Made by a program: the position numbers and the translations under genes
DNA from: Phyllobacterium sophorae
GTDB lineage: Bacteria > Pseudomonadota > Alphaproteobacteria > Rhizobiales > Rhizobiaceae
Reading direction: 5' to 3'
DNA: 64,000 nucleotides
NCBI RefSeq assembly: GCF_003010965.1
Contig: NZ_PGGM01000009.1
Span: 171,509-235,508 of the forward strand
In this document: one piece after another, positions 1-9,200 of the stretch
Position numbering within the stretch: position 1 is the stretch's first letter
Layout: each line of letters opens with the position of its first letter
The notes under the pieces: generated by a model
The model's input: the letters and a program-made list of their open reading frames with translations, nothing else
Database searches by the model: none
Told to the model about the DNA's origin: nothing

Positions 1-144
1 CCTCCCTATAGCGGTCCCAAATGGTTTGTCCAAAGACGCCGTACCTCTCGAGACACGACGCTCGATGGACAGCTATCCTTGTTCGCAGCACCCTTGAGTT
101 GGGGGTCGGTTGGCCAGATAGCAGCGGATGAAATCCGCTGGTGA
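1..144 (+). CDS. possible 3' end of an unidentified gene (partial)
   Basis: The first forward frame is open from the window edge to a TGA at 142-144, giving a 47-residue tail that contains DGQLSLFAAP and ends in DEIRW. It would be convergent with the CitG-like gene whose stop is at 148. Nothing in the tail identifies a family. The open stretch is short enough to be chance, so this is only a candidate; the rest of 1-147 shows no other feature. Confidence 0.22.
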   Translation, partial: PPYSGPKWFVQRRRTSRDTTLDGQLSLFAAPLSWGSVGQIAADEIRW

Positions 145-147
145 AAT

Positions 148-1011
148 TCAAGCATTTACCTCAACATTATGCAAGGCCAAGTTGAGTTTTAATGCAAAAA
201 GGGTGGCGACTGTCAGGTCGGCGGAAGTCCCCGGATTGATGCCGTCGGCCTTGAGCTTGGCATCAAAAGCAAGAAGCACTTTTTCGCGTTCCTTACCCTC
301 ACTCAGGCCTTCAATTCGCTTGAGAATTTGCACGGCTTCCTTTCGCGTATTCCCGGCTACGATATTGCCATGCTTGCGGGCAACGTGGCTGTCGGGAAAG
401 GCCGACAGAAAGTAAAGATAGACAAAAACAGTCGCCCACATTCCCTGCTCATTGCGGTCGATCGCAGCTTTGTGCGTCGAGAGACCGCCGGCGAAAATGT
501 CGCCAAACCCGGTCACATATTGCCGGGCGATCATGTCCCGGTCGGCCGCCTCCCGCATCGCTTCGAGAAGGGGGACCTCTGGCGCCGTCGAGACATCGTG
601 CTTGGGCGCTGAGCCCAGCCCGCCGGGCTGTGCCAGCACGATTGCCGAAAACACGTCGCGAGCATCGTCGAGTTCCAGGTTCTCAAGCGTTTCGGCAAGA
701 CTCGATTGCAAATCGGATTTGACGTTTTCGGCAGCCTTTGCGAGTGGAACGCACAAGAGCAGAATGCCGAGATTGGTGTTGGTCCCGATCCTGTTTCGCG
801 TTGCCGTGACCCCCTCAAGAATGCGCCGGCCCATAGAAAGCACTGGATCACATACCGCATGCGACGACACTTGCGCGCTTTCAAAAAACTGCCGGGCGTT
901 CATACGATGACCATCGGCGAATCGGTGCACATTGCCGGGCTTCAACGCTTCGATTTCCTGATAACAGGCATCGATATAGGCCCGCCTGATCTGTTCGCGC
1001 GCCGGTGTCAC
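148..1011 (-). CDS. CitG-like (triphosphoribosyl-dephospho-CoA synthase family) protein of the H4MPT cluster
   Basis: This 287-residue protein resembles the CitG/MdcB family (YQEIEALKPGNVHR near the N-terminus; GGLGSAPKHDVSTAPEVPL region mid-protein). In methylotrophs, CitG-like genes accompany H4MPT genes and are thought to act in H4MPT or methanofuran synthesis; the exact reaction is inferred, not shown. No citrate or malonate lyase genes are nearby, which argues against a CitG role. The start chosen is a GTG at 1011 that overlaps the stop of the upstream ATP-grasp gene as GTGA, a coupling also seen elsewhere in this operon. A longer reading frame to an ATG at 1071 would overlap the neighbour by 64 bases and is less likely. 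Confidence 0.8.
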   Translation of the reverse strand: MTPAREQIRRAYIDACYQEIEALKPGNVHRFADGHRMNARQFFESAQVSSHAVCDPVLSMGRRILEGVTATRNRIGTNTNLGILLLCVPLAKAAENVKSDLQSSLAETLENLELDDARDVFSAIVLAQPGGLGSAPKHDVSTAPEVPLLEAMREAADRDMIARQYVTGFGDIFAGGLSTHKAAIDRNEQGMWATVFVYLYFLSAFPDSHVARKHGNIVAGNTRKEAVQILKRIEGLSEGKEREKVLLAFDAKLKADGINPGTSADLTVATLFALKLNLALHNVEVNA

Positions 1012-1922
1012 GCCGCGGGCCTCTCGTCCAGTCGCGGTACGATCCGCGCGGCCAGCGCATTGGCAATGCAATCGGCGATCTTGACTGGAACGACCGATTG
1101 CAGTCCGGTCCAGGCGGGCATGCTGTTGACCTCGAGCACCAGAAGCCTGCCATCGGCCGCCGGGACAATATCGATCCCAGCGAAATCCGTGCCGATTGCC
1201 GCGGACGCGGCGAGGGCAAGGCTTTCCAGTTTGAAGCGCAACGGCCCGACGACAGGCTCCGCCTTCGCGCCCTTGGCTATATTCGTGATCCAGCCCTCGG
1301 CACGACGCGTTATCATGCCCAGAACTTCACCAGCACAGGTGAAGACCCGGTAATCGCAGAAGGGCGGTCCGGAATGCGCCACATAACGCTGGAGGTAGTA
1401 GACATCATCGATTTCTTCCGATGCGGGCAGGTCGTCAATATGCCGGATCAGGCGAATACCCTTGCCTTGTGAGCCGAAGAGAGGTTTCAATACCAGAGGA
1501 CCGTGCGTGAGTTCACGTTCTGCGACAGACTTGGCATTTGCGAGGCTCTCGACGGCGAAAGTCTCCGGTGTGGGCAAACCGGCCTGCGCCAGAAAGAACG
1601 TCGTGGTCGATTTGTCGACGCAACGCTCGATAGCCTTGGCTGAATTCCAAACGGGAACGTCAAGATGTGCAAAGGCATGCAATATGCCGAGACGGCGCGT
1701 GATCGCTTCGAATGTTCCCGATGAGATCGATCGCACAATCACAGCGGCGGGCAGGGCGCCGTTCATCGCCGGAATTGCAATTCCTGATGGATAACGGCTG
1801 TCGAAACCGATATCCGCCAAAGCCAGCGCCAGGACGTCAAATCCGAGCGACTTGAACGAGGATTGAAGCTGCCTTACCTGACGATCAGGCCGGTCAGATA
1901 GGATCAGTATCGTTTCTGGCAT
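1008..1922 (-). CDS. RimK-like ATP-grasp ligase, probable glutamate ligase of the H4MPT/methanofuran pathway
   Basis: The 304-residue product has an ATP-grasp core: GPLVLKPLFGSQGKGI (phosphate-binding and lysine), DYRVFTCAGEVLG, and the metal-binding DFAGIDIVP...LEVNSMPAW near the C-terminus. It resembles RimK/MptN-type ligases, which add glutamate to pterin cofactors in archaea. The cluster also encodes a formyltransferase/hydrolase complex that uses polyglutamylated methanofuran, so a glutamate ligase role is attractive, but acceptor specificity cannot be read from the sequence. It sits 12 bases after mch and overlaps the CitG-like gene by four bases. Confidence 0.8.
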   Translation of the reverse strand: MPETILILSDRPDRQVRQLQSSFKSLGFDVLALALADIGFDSRYPSGIAIPAMNGALPAAVIVRSISSGTFEAITRRLGILHAFAHLDVPVWNSAKAIERCVDKSTTTFFLAQAGLPTPETFAVESLANAKSVAERELTHGPLVLKPLFGSQGKGIRLIRHIDDLPASEEIDDVYYLQRYVAHSGPPFCDYRVFTCAGEVLGMITRRAEGWITNIAKGAKAEPVVGPLRFKLESLALAASAAIGTDFAGIDIVPAADGRLLVLEVNSMPAWTGLQSVVPVKIADCIANALAARIVPRLDERPAA

Positions 1923-1934
1923 TTTTGTTTCAGC

Positions 1935-2888
1935 TCACCCCAAAGATTGTTCCAGCATTGCATTGTCAGCACGACCGCTGCGGAATGTATCACCGGTTTC
2001 GATCGCGGTGACGATCACCTCGGCAGGGCTGAACAGATGCGGGTCGATGGCGTAGAAATCGCCTTTGAACTTCTTGAAGATATCGGCGAACGGCTGCCCG
2101 TAATCCCGTGACGTCCGGCTTGGAAGTTGTTCCGCCAGGTCGCGTGCGTTCTGGGCGCTCCCGCGGACGTAAAGCTGAACAATCCCGCCATAGATGATCG
2201 CGTCATTGGTCCGGCCCATGGCCTGCAGAAAATCCGGATGTGGCGCAGGAATCGGCGCGCGGCCTGCACCATCGACAATCGCATCGAGCGGAAAGTTCAG
2301 GTCGTGTGCCTTGTGCAGTGCTACCTCCAGCACCCGGCCGACGATCTGCATGGAACCCGTCAGGCTCTGTGTCGGAGCATAGATGAATGTCAGCTTTTCC
2401 GGATCGAGGCCAGTCGTATTCGACACTTTCTCGACAATCGCTGCCGGCGGCGGCGTTGCGGTTTCAAGCACGATGACTGACGATTCTGCGTCCGGTTCGC
2501 GATAGGCGATCTTGTCAAAAAGCGGTTCGACACGCGCAAGGGCCCGCACCGGACCGGATCCCATGGCAAAATACTTCTCGTGCGAAAGATTCCATCCGGC
2601 ATATTGGCTGCCAAGGCACGCAAGCACCGGTTGTGACGAGCGAACATCAACGCAATAGGGCCATTTGCCTGTGGCCAGAGCGGCGGACACGGTGCCCAGG
2701 CCACCCATGCAGATCTCGACGATGCGAAGGCCCGCTTCGATGCCGCCCGGACTGTTCGCGCCAGCATCGATCAGCCGTTCACCGAGACTGCCGCGGCTGT
2801 GTTCGATGCCGAGGCGGTCGGCATCCTCGATCATCGAATCGGCAATGCGTTGCGCATTTCTATTCAGATAGGCATGACCGTCCCTCAT
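1935..2888 (-). CDS. mch: methenyltetrahydromethanopterin cyclohydrolase
   Basis: Mch hydrolyses methenyl-H4MPT to 5-formyl-H4MPT in the cytoplasm. The 317-residue product matches the family's usual length and shows characteristic segments: SPGGIEAGLRIVEICMGGLG, PVLACLGSQYAGW, YFAMGSGPVRALA, and DGAGRAPIPAPHPDF. The start is taken at the ATG at 2888, which overlaps the TGA of the preceding ATP-grasp gene as ATGA; an upstream in-frame extension to 2987 would lie entirely inside that gene. It functions between MtdB and the Fhc complex, both encoded in this cluster. Confidence 0.95.
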   Translation of the reverse strand: MRDGHAYLNRNAQRIADSMIEDADRLGIEHSRGSLGERLIDAGANSPGGIEAGLRIVEICMGGLGTVSAALATGKWPYCVDVRSSQPVLACLGSQYAGWNLSHEKYFAMGSGPVRALARVEPLFDKIAYREPDAESSVIVLETATPPPAAIVEKVSNTTGLDPEKLTFIYAPTQSLTGSMQIVGRVLEVALHKAHDLNFPLDAIVDGAGRAPIPAPHPDFLQAMGRTNDAIIYGGIVQLYVRGSAQNARDLAEQLPSRTSRDYGQPFADIFKKFKGDFYAIDPHLFSPAEVIVTAIETGDTFRSGRADNAMLEQSLG

Positions 2889-4036
2889 CGGAACTCCTCC
2901 CTCCAATGAACTGCTAGTTCCTTGACGCGGCTCTTGACGGCCCTCATTGCGGCGATGGCCGAATCTGCAGTGGCAAATGCAGTGCAAACGGGATCACCAG
3001 CCGCAAGAGCAGTGCCCGGCATCTGGTGATCTGCCGTCATTGCCGGCCACGCCACGTGCGGAAAGGCGCTGATGGCTCGCGCAGTATAGGCGATCGCCGA
3101 TGCGGCGGAACCTCTGTAAGCTGGCACCGATATCCTGTGGCCCATGACGGCGCGCAAATGTTCGCGCAGCAGCGGCGTCTCCTTGCTGTCGAAGATATCC
3201 AGCGTCGCGCCGGGGCGTGGATTGATTTCGATGAGATGGAAGCCGCAACCGTCGTCGATGAAATCGGCGCTGCACAGGCCCGCAAGGCCAGTGCGCCGGG
3301 TCAACGCGGTGAGCCAATCGCCAATCAGCACTGATTTTGTCCTGCTGTAACGCCGCAACCGCACCGCCCCGCCATAGCGAAACGGCGCGTGTCTGGAGGG
3401 GGAAGACCATTGCCGGCTAAAGCCGACAATGTGGGCTTGGTGCCTGTCGGCGAGAAACAGCGCGGATAGGTTCTTGCCGGGAATGAAGCGCTGAAAATAG
3501 CGTTCGTGGCCGGAAGCACCGCCATTGGCTGGCTTCACATGCGACCCTCCCGCACCACCGGCGAGTTTCGTCAGCCATTCCTGTTGGTTGTCGGGCACGT
3601 CGAAACGAATGTCGGGATGCGGAATTTTCAGATCGGAACAGAGGCGGGAAAGACTGGAGGGATCCTTTACCAGCCGAATCGTCTTGGCATTGTTGCCGGC
3701 AACCGGAAATATTTTCGATATCGCGTCGATCATTTCCGGCTTTCGTTCAAATCCGGAACCAAACACGACCGCAGTGGGTGCATAGCCGCGAGCCAGATCC
3801 GTCAGCGTCTCGACGATCTGATCCTCATCGATTCCCGCCTCCAGGCTGCCCGACAGCTTCACTGCGCGGTCTGCCAGCGCGAGCGTGTCCGCATCGTTGA
3901 AAAGGTCCGCGACCAGCGGCCGGAAACCGGCCTGCTTCGCTGCTGCTGCAAGCGAGCGGCCAGAGATCGCAACGATCAGGATCTCGGGTCTATTTGGCAA
4001 GGTCGCGAGCAAGGGTGAATGCGTCCCGGAAATCAA
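2885..4036 (-). CDS. ATP-grasp domain protein of the H4MPT cluster
   Basis: The product (383 residues from the ATG at 4036) has an N-terminal pre-ATP-grasp domain (VAISGRSLAAAAKQAGFRPLVADLF) and an ATP-grasp core with HVKPANGGASGHERYFQRF and a metal-binding end CGFHLIEINPRPGATLDIF. Such proteins are conserved between mtdB and mch genes of methylotrophs and are required for, or linked to, H4MPT-dependent oxidation; the substrate is unknown. The gene overlaps the end of mtdB by 47 bases if the ATG is used. A TTG overlapping the mtdB stop (LPNRPEIL) is a plausible alternative start. Confidence 0.82.
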   Translation of the reverse strand: MISGTHSPLLATLPNRPEILIVAISGRSLAAAAKQAGFRPLVADLFNDADTLALADRAVKLSGSLEAGIDEDQIVETLTDLARGYAPTAVVFGSGFERKPEMIDAISKIFPVAGNNAKTIRLVKDPSSLSRLCSDLKIPHPDIRFDVPDNQQEWLTKLAGGAGGSHVKPANGGASGHERYFQRFIPGKNLSALFLADRHQAHIVGFSRQWSSPSRHAPFRYGGAVRLRRYSRTKSVLIGDWLTALTRRTGLAGLCSADFIDDGCGFHLIEINPRPGATLDIFDSKETPLLREHLRAVMGHRISVPAYRGSAASAIAYTARAISAFPHVAWPAMTADHQMPGTALAAGDPVCTAFATADSAIAAMRAVKSRVKELAVHWREEFR

Positions 4037-4886
4037 AGATGACCGGCTTTTCGGCCTTGATCATCTGTTCGAACAAACCAGCCTGCGTCTTGTATTTGAC
4101 GTTGCCAATCGAGAGCGGACCAATGCCGACAGCCTGTGTCGCATCGAGCGTCTCACCGTTTGCATTTACTTTCAGTCCTTCGATACCAGCCGGAGGCACC
4201 GCATTCACATCGGCAGCAACCAGAAGTCCGCCCGCCGAACCGAGCTGCGCTTTCGAGATCACCTGCACGCCTGCCTTTGCCGCCGCGAGGACGACCTCCG
4301 TGCCTTCCACAATGGTGCTTTTTTTGGCCTCGGTCGATCCATCAGCCGGTTCGACCGTCAATCCAAACCGCTGCATGATCGATGCCGCGACCTCCTGAAC
4401 GCGCTCAATGCCGTCGTGGCCGACGATTGTTACACGCGCGCCCTCGCCGGCCGCGATTACTGCCGTGCAGTAGCCGACCACGCCCGTCGCACCAAAGACC
4501 GCCACCGAGGTCCCGTTCAATTCGCGGTCGTGGTGCTTGACCAGTGCTTTCTCGACCTTGGCGACCATCGCCGCCGCGGTCGTGAACGATCCCGCCGGAT
4601 CGGCAAATACCGAGATTTCGAAGGGCGGTACCATGGATTTCTTTGCCGCGTCGAGCATGTCGAGCGCCAGCGGCGCGTCTTTGCCGGCAAGGAAAATGCC
4701 GGTCGCGACGCCTGCATCCGGCGGGCGCGAAAAGATGGCATCCTGAACAAGGTTGCTGACATCGGAAAGCTCGACATCCGTATAGGGAATAACCGCATCA
4801 TAGCCCGCATCGAGCGCCATGTTGACGTCGAACGGACTCATGTGCCGGAGGGGTGTCAGCATATGAAGGATCATTTTGCGGCTCAT
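3990..4886 (-). CDS. mtdB: NAD(P)-dependent methylene-tetrahydromethanopterin dehydrogenase
   Basis: MtdB oxidises methylene-H4MPT to methenyl-H4MPT with NAD(P)+. The 298-residue product carries the family N-terminus (LHMLTPLRHMSPFDVNMA) and a Rossmann fold beginning SVAVFGATGVVGYCTA around residue 130. The ATG at 4886 is chosen because a GAGGAG ribosome binding site precedes it; an extension to 5084 would run into the beta-RFAP synthase gene. It is the first catalytic step of the pathway seen in this window; the preceding condensation catalysed by Fae is not encoded here. Length and motifs fit MtdB rather than MtdA, and the neighbours support it. Confidence 0.95.
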   Translation of the reverse strand: MSRKMILHMLTPLRHMSPFDVNMALDAGYDAVIPYTDVELSDVSNLVQDAIFSRPPDAGVATGIFLAGKDAPLALDMLDAAKKSMVPPFEISVFADPAGSFTTAAAMVAKVEKALVKHHDRELNGTSVAVFGATGVVGYCTAVIAAGEGARVTIVGHDGIERVQEVAASIMQRFGLTVEPADGSTEAKKSTIVEGTEVVLAAAKAGVQVISKAQLGSAGGLLVAADVNAVPPAGIEGLKVNANGETLDATQAVGIGPLSIGNVKYKTQAGLFEQMIKAEKPVIFDFRDAFTLARDLAK

Positions 4887-4921
4887 GTTTTCCGCTCCTC
4901 TTTGACCATAGTGCCCATGGT

Positions 4922-5887
4922 TCAAGCTCTGGCGAGGTTCAATGCGGTATGCGTGATCTCCGCGCCCGCGTTTCTGCCCGCGACAATCTGGATGGCGGTA
5001 CCGGGAGAACGTCCACCGATCTCGCCCACAATGCGTTCCGCATCGGCCTGTGAGGCGGCAAAAGCAAAGCCCGTCGGCCCCCATGAACTCTGGCCGATCC
5101 CGACAGCACCAGCCTTCACGAGGCGGTGCAATGTGGCCTCGACCAGCCTGCTGGTGAAAACGCCGCCCTGTGCCGGTGAAAAATAAGTGCCGATTTCGGT
5201 CTGAATGGCCTCCACCGCCCTGCCGAACGAGGCTAGGTCCTGCTCGACGAGAGCGGGCATGATGCTCATCAGCACATGGCGGCAGATCAGAGCCGAAGTT
5301 GCTGCCGGGAACGGCGGCAAAGTGCGGAAGGCTTCGATCTCGGCTTCGCCATGCATGCCCTGCGTTGCGGTGTCGAGGACAAGGATGATGCGCCAGGCTT
5401 CCGGAAACGGAATGCGCGAAATGACAGTCGGCGCCTGTTGCCCGAAACCTTTGCCAGCGTCGACGATCACGCCGCCTTCTTCGAATGCGGCAATGCCGAT
5501 CCCCGATCGCGAGCCGCGTCCGAGCAGTACGGCATCTTGGGCAGTATCAAGCGGCAGCGCATGCAGTGTGCGCAGCCCAGCCGCCACGGCTATGGCGATC
5601 TGCGTTCCGGAACCGAGGCCAATATGGCGCGGGATGGCCCGTTGCACGCTGACCCGGTGCGGTGTCTTGATGCCAAGATGAGCGCAAAGCGTAGCGATAT
5701 GCTGTGCGATGCGGGCCTGTTCCTCACCATGAATGTGTATGTCTGTTGCACGGGAAATCGTCAGGACTGTCTCAATATCCTGAATGGGCAAGCCGACGCT
5801 TCCAAACCGGTCCTGACCTGAGCGCGGTATATCGAGAAAGCCGAGATGCAGGCGAGCGGGCACTTTGATCGTGACGGATTCCGACAT
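4922..5887 (-). CDS. beta-ribofuranosylaminobenzene 5'-phosphate synthase (GHMP family)
   Basis: Beta-RFAP synthase joins p-hydroxybenzoate or p-aminobenzoate to PRPP with loss of CO2, the first committed step of methanopterin synthesis. The 321-residue product starts with PARLHLGFLD and has the GHMP-type glycine-rich segment HIGLGSGTQIAIAVA around residues 88-102, plus RGSRSGIGIAAFEEGG and SSWGPTGFAF, all typical of the family. It is the first gene of the leftward operon and is divergent from the carbinolamine-dehydratase-like gene; the 100-base gap must hold both promoters. Its presence shows that the organism makes its own H4MPT-type cofactor. Confidence 0.92.
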   Translation of the reverse strand: MSESVTIKVPARLHLGFLDIPRSGQDRFGSVGLPIQDIETVLTISRATDIHIHGEEQARIAQHIATLCAHLGIKTPHRVSVQRAIPRHIGLGSGTQIAIAVAAGLRTLHALPLDTAQDAVLLGRGSRSGIGIAAFEEGGVIVDAGKGFGQQAPTVISRIPFPEAWRIILVLDTATQGMHGEAEIEAFRTLPPFPAATSALICRHVLMSIMPALVEQDLASFGRAVEAIQTEIGTYFSPAQGGVFTSRLVEATLHRLVKAGAVGIGQSSWGPTGFAFAASQADAERIVGEIGGRSPGTAIQIVAGRNAGAEITHTALNLARA

Positions 5888-5989
5888 TTGTTTAATCTTT
5901 ACACAATCTCAAAAATCGGGCCCTGCACTATGATATCGTCTTTCAAACGAGGTGCAAGCGTGATGCGCAAAGAATAGGGAGTAATGCGA

Positions 5990-6388
5990 ATGTCGGATGA
6001 AACAAAGAAGGCCGAACCCAAGGAAAAAGTCTATTCGGAAAGCGAAATTGTCGCAAAACTGCAGAGCGATTTACCGCATTGGCGCTATGAGAACGGCTGG
6101 ATTCGTCGCAAATACAAGACGCATGGGTGGAAATCGACCTTGATGGTCATCAATACGATCGGGCATCTGGCAGAAGCTGCCTGGCACCATCCAGATCTCA
6201 AGGCGTCTTACGCCTGGGTGGAGGTCCTGTTGCAGAATCATGCCGCGAAGGGCATCACCGACAAGGATTTCGAACTCGCCAGGAAGATCGAGAGCATCGT
6301 CCAGTGGCAGCCGGGCAAGGAGTCGGGATCACTGGAAGGAACGCCGCAAACCGACCAGCGCTTCGCCTACGTTAAGTACGACGATTGA
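5990..6388 (+). CDS. pterin-4a-carbinolamine dehydratase-like protein
   Basis: The 132-residue product has the core of the pterin carbinolamine dehydratase (DCoH/PhhB) family: HWRYENGWIRRKY, then NTIGHLAEAAWHHPDLKASYAWVEV with the paired histidines, and KGITDKDFELARKIE. The N-terminus is about 30 residues longer than short bacterial PhhB and is charged. The ATG at 5990 is preferred over one at 5984 because it lies eight bases after GGGAG. No phenylalanine hydroxylase gene is nearby, and the gene leads the fhc operon, so action on an H4MPT precursor or adduct rather than biopterin is a reasonable inference. Confidence 0.85.
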   Translation: MSDETKKAEPKEKVYSESEIVAKLQSDLPHWRYENGWIRRKYKTHGWKSTLMVINTIGHLAEAAWHHPDLKASYAWVEVLLQNHAAKGITDKDFELARKIESIVQWQPGKESGSLEGTPQTDQRFAYVKYDD

Positions 6389-6471
6389 TCGCATGCTTTT
6401 TTGCTGGGCCGCAGGGTTCACATTCGAAAAAATTTGGTTAAGCTCAGGTTGGCACCAGAAAGTTGCGGAAT

Positions 6472-7572
6472 ATGTCGGTTGCATGGGTTGGCAGCCAGCC
6501 GGTCTCTTTGATGGATGCAATTCAGAATGCTGCGAAGCTTCTGGCATCAAGCCGCTGTCCAGTTTTTACCCTCGATACGGATGTGCATGGCACACGCAGT
6601 GCCATTGCGCTGGCTGAGAGGTTAGGCGGTGCTTATGATCATGGGCTGGGCGAGACTCTTGCCAATGAGGTTTCCCTGTTTACCAACCATGGCGGCATGT
6701 TCACAACGCCGGGCGAAGCGCGCCGGCGCTCCAGCCTGATCGTCCTCGTCGGCGAAATTCCCGCGTCGCATCATGAAATGTTGGAATCATGGGCGGCCTC
6801 GCGGCCTGATCTCGGCGATCGTAACAAACGCTTGTGGTTCCACGCCAGCGGCTCCGGGACAGTTTCGGCTGATACCAGCAAACTTGTCAGGAAATTGAAG
6901 GCTGTTTCGCTCGGCGGCGATGGCCTTTCGCTTGAAGGCGCCCTGGCCGTGCTTCGCGCTGAACTGCACGGGCGCCACGTAGCATCGCCACTGGTCAATG
7001 TTGCGCAGTTCAGACAGGCCCTGAACAAAAGCCAGTTCCCCGTCTTCGTCTTTTCCGGCACCTCCGGCGAAGCGGCAGGCCTTGTGATGCTGCAGGGGTT
7101 GATTGCGGATCTCAATAAAAATGGCCGGGCCAGCAGCGTGTTTCTGCCTGCCGACGATGATGCCTGGGGTACCGCGCTCACGTCCCTGTGGATGACCGGG
7201 TTTCCACCCCGGACAGGTTTCTCCAATAGCCTCCCAAGCTATGATCCCGTGCGGTGGGACGTCCAGCGCATGATCCGTGAAAAGGAAGCGGATCTTCATG
7301 TCTGGATGTCGACGAGGGGCGATGAAACTCCCCCCGCGCGGGGAAGGATCGCATTGATTTCGCTGAGCAAAAATGAAACGCCGACCGCTGGAGCGGCGGT
7401 CACGATTTCTGTCGGGAAAGCCGGGGTTGATCATGACGGCGTCACCTATTCCAGCAGGGTAGGTACATTCAGGGCCGTCGCCGCGTCTGCGCCGTCGCAA
7501 TTGCCAAGCATCTCGAGCATCGTGCAGCAATTGGCGGAAGCCTTGCCTGGCAGGAGGGCTTTGCCATGCTGA
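6472..7572 (+). CDS. fhcB: formyltransferase/hydrolase complex subunit B (FwdB-like)
   Basis: FhcB is the bacterial relative of formylmethanofuran dehydrogenase subunit B. In the FhcABCD complex of methylotrophs it is thought to be structural because it has lost the tungstopterin and iron-sulfur chemistry. The 366-residue product shows HGTRSAIALAERLGGAYDHG, FTNHGGMFTTPGEARRRSSLIVLVG and the later VFVFSGTSGEAAGLVML, with no CxxC cluster motifs. The ATG at 6472 is chosen; an upstream TTG at 6463 is possible. The end overlaps fhcA by seven bases. An 83-base gap separates it from the dehydratase-like gene. Confidence 0.9.
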   Translation: MSVAWVGSQPVSLMDAIQNAAKLLASSRCPVFTLDTDVHGTRSAIALAERLGGAYDHGLGETLANEVSLFTNHGGMFTTPGEARRRSSLIVLVGEIPASHHEMLESWAASRPDLGDRNKRLWFHASGSGTVSADTSKLVRKLKAVSLGGDGLSLEGALAVLRAELHGRHVASPLVNVAQFRQALNKSQFPVFVFSGTSGEAAGLVMLQGLIADLNKNGRASSVFLPADDDAWGTALTSLWMTGFPPRTGFSNSLPSYDPVRWDVQRMIREKEADLHVWMSTRGDETPPARGRIALISLSKNETPTAGAAVTISVGKAGVDHDGVTYSSRVGTFRAVAASAPSQLPSISSIVQQLAEALPGRRALPC

Positions 7573-9200
7573 TCAGGCTCGTCGGCGGCGAGGTTATCGA
7601 CCCGGTCAATAATGGACCCCGGCAGCGCGACGTCTGGATCAAGGATGGCGTGCTGATCGATCCGCCCATGGGTGAGACTGCCGATCAGACTCATGACGTT
7701 TCTGGTTGTATCGTCATGGCCGGCGCCATCGATATCCATTCGCATATCGGCGGCGGCAATGTGAATACTGCCCGGCTGCTGCTGCCAGAACACCATGCGG
7801 CTCACCAGCCGCGACCAGCCCACACTCCGCTTTCCAATGCCGGCTGGTCTACCTTCCAGACCGGCACTCTCTACGCGCAAATGGGCTTCACCACGGTGGT
7901 CGAACCCGCCATGGCACCGTACACGGCACTGCATACGCACCTTGAACTCGCCGATATTCCGATCATCGACAAGGCGACGCTGGCCATTCTTGGCAATGAC
8001 GATTTCACCCTGTCGCTGCTTCGCAACGGTAAGTCCTCGGCCATGCTTGATGACTACATCGCCTGGGTCGTCGGTTCGACCCGCGCTCTTGGCGTCAAGG
8101 TCATCAATGCCGGTGCGGCCGCGGCTTTCAAGGAGAATGTCCGCTCCTTCTCGTTCGACGACGTCGTGCCCGAATATGGCGTCAGTTCGCGCAAGATCGT
8201 CAAGTCGCTGCAGGCTTCGGTGACCCGGCTTGGAATACCGCACCCGCTCCATGTACACGCCAACAATCTCGGCATCGCCGGCAGCGCCGATACGGCCGCC
8301 GACACCATTGCCGCCACCGAGGGGGTGCCGCTGCATCTCGCCCATCTGCAGTTCTATGGCTATGGCACCGAAGGCAAACGCAAGTTCTCCTCCGAGGCGG
8401 CGCGGCTGGCGGAGCTTATCAACGCTAACCCCGATGTCACCATCGATATCGGCCAGGTGATGTTCGGCCAGACCGTGACGATCTCTTCGGACGTGATGCG
8501 GCAGTTCACGGCCATCGGCAATGCCAGCCCGAAGAAGTCTGTCATCCTGGACGGAGATGGCAATGGCGGGGGAGGTATCGTGCCCTATCGCTACAAGCAA
8601 GATTATTACGGCTCGCTGCAGTGGGCGGTGGGGCTTGAGCTTTTCCTGCTCATTACCGATCCGTGGCGGGTGTTCTTCACGACCGATCATCCGAACGGTG
8701 CACCATTTACTGCCTATCCGGAATTGTTCGAGCTGCTGATGAGCAGCGGTGCCCGTGACGCGAAATCCACCGAATTGAACGCGACAGCACTGGAATTGAC
8801 GACGCTCGCCTCGGTGCGCCGCGAATATACGCTTGAAGAGATAGCGATCATGACGCGCGCAGCGCCGGCACGATTGCTCGGTCTCAAGGATCGCGGCCAT
8901 TTGGGGCCGGGAGCCATTGCCGATGTCGCGGTCTATCGCAAGGGCAAGGACATTGCCAGGATGTTCCGGGAGGCGGCGCTGGTGTTCAAGAATGGCGACC
9001 TCGTGGTCAAGAATGGCAAGGTTACGCACTACCGTTGGGGCAAGACGTTGCGGCTTAATCCGCCGCCGGACAAGGCGATGATCAAGCGCATGAGGGATTA
9101 TCACGAAGAGCGATACGGCTTGTCGCTTGATTGGTTCACCTTCCCTGATTCCGCAATCCAAAGGGATGCGCCGTTTGCGGAGGTCTCATGCAACAGCTGA
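7566..9200 (+). CDS. fhcA: formyltransferase/hydrolase complex subunit A (amidohydrolase, FwdA-like)
   Basis: FhcA is the metal-dependent hydrolase that releases formate from formylmethanofuran. The 544-residue product has the amidohydrolase metal site MAGAIDIHSHIGGGN (HSH at about residues 58-60), later histidines in PLHVHANNLG and LHLAHLQFYGYG, and the end-of-barrel segment FFTTDHPNGAPF with its aspartate. Length agrees with the family. The start overlaps the end of fhcB and the stop overlaps fhcD, so all four fhc genes are translationally coupled. Confidence 0.95.
   Translation: MLIRLVGGEVIDPVNNGPRQRDVWIKDGVLIDPPMGETADQTHDVSGCIVMAGAIDIHSHIGGGNVNTARLLLPEHHAAHQPRPAHTPLSNAGWSTFQTGTLYAQMGFTTVVEPAMAPYTALHTHLELADIPIIDKATLAILGNDDFTLSLLRNGKSSAMLDDYIAWVVGSTRALGVKVINAGAAAAFKENVRSFSFDDVVPEYGVSSRKIVKSLQASVTRLGIPHPLHVHANNLGIAGSADTAADTIAATEGVPLHLAHLQFYGYGTEGKRKFSSEAARLAELINANPDVTIDIGQVMFGQTVTISSDVMRQFTAIGNASPKKSVILDGDGNGGGGIVPYRYKQDYYGSLQWAVGLELFLLITDPWRVFFTTDHPNGAPFTAYPELFELLMSSGARDAKSTELNATALELTTLASVRREYTLEEIAIMTRAAPARLLGLKDRGHLGPGAIADVAVYRKGKDIARMFREAALVFKNGDLVVKNGKVTHYRWGKTLRLNPPPDKAMIKRMRDYHEERYGLSLDWFTFPDSAIQRDAPFAEVSCNS

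Noticed and set aside
452..910. Long forward frames opposite the CitG-like, ATP-grasp, mtdB and beta-RFAP genes (for example 452-910 and 3885-5186)
   Set aside because: They are antisense shadows of well-identified genes in high G+C DNA, without family motifs or ribosome binding sites.
7446..9161. 571-codon reverse frame across fhcA
   Set aside because: Entirely opposite fhcA, whose product is unmistakable; the reverse translation is rich in Arg, His and Gly with no motif.
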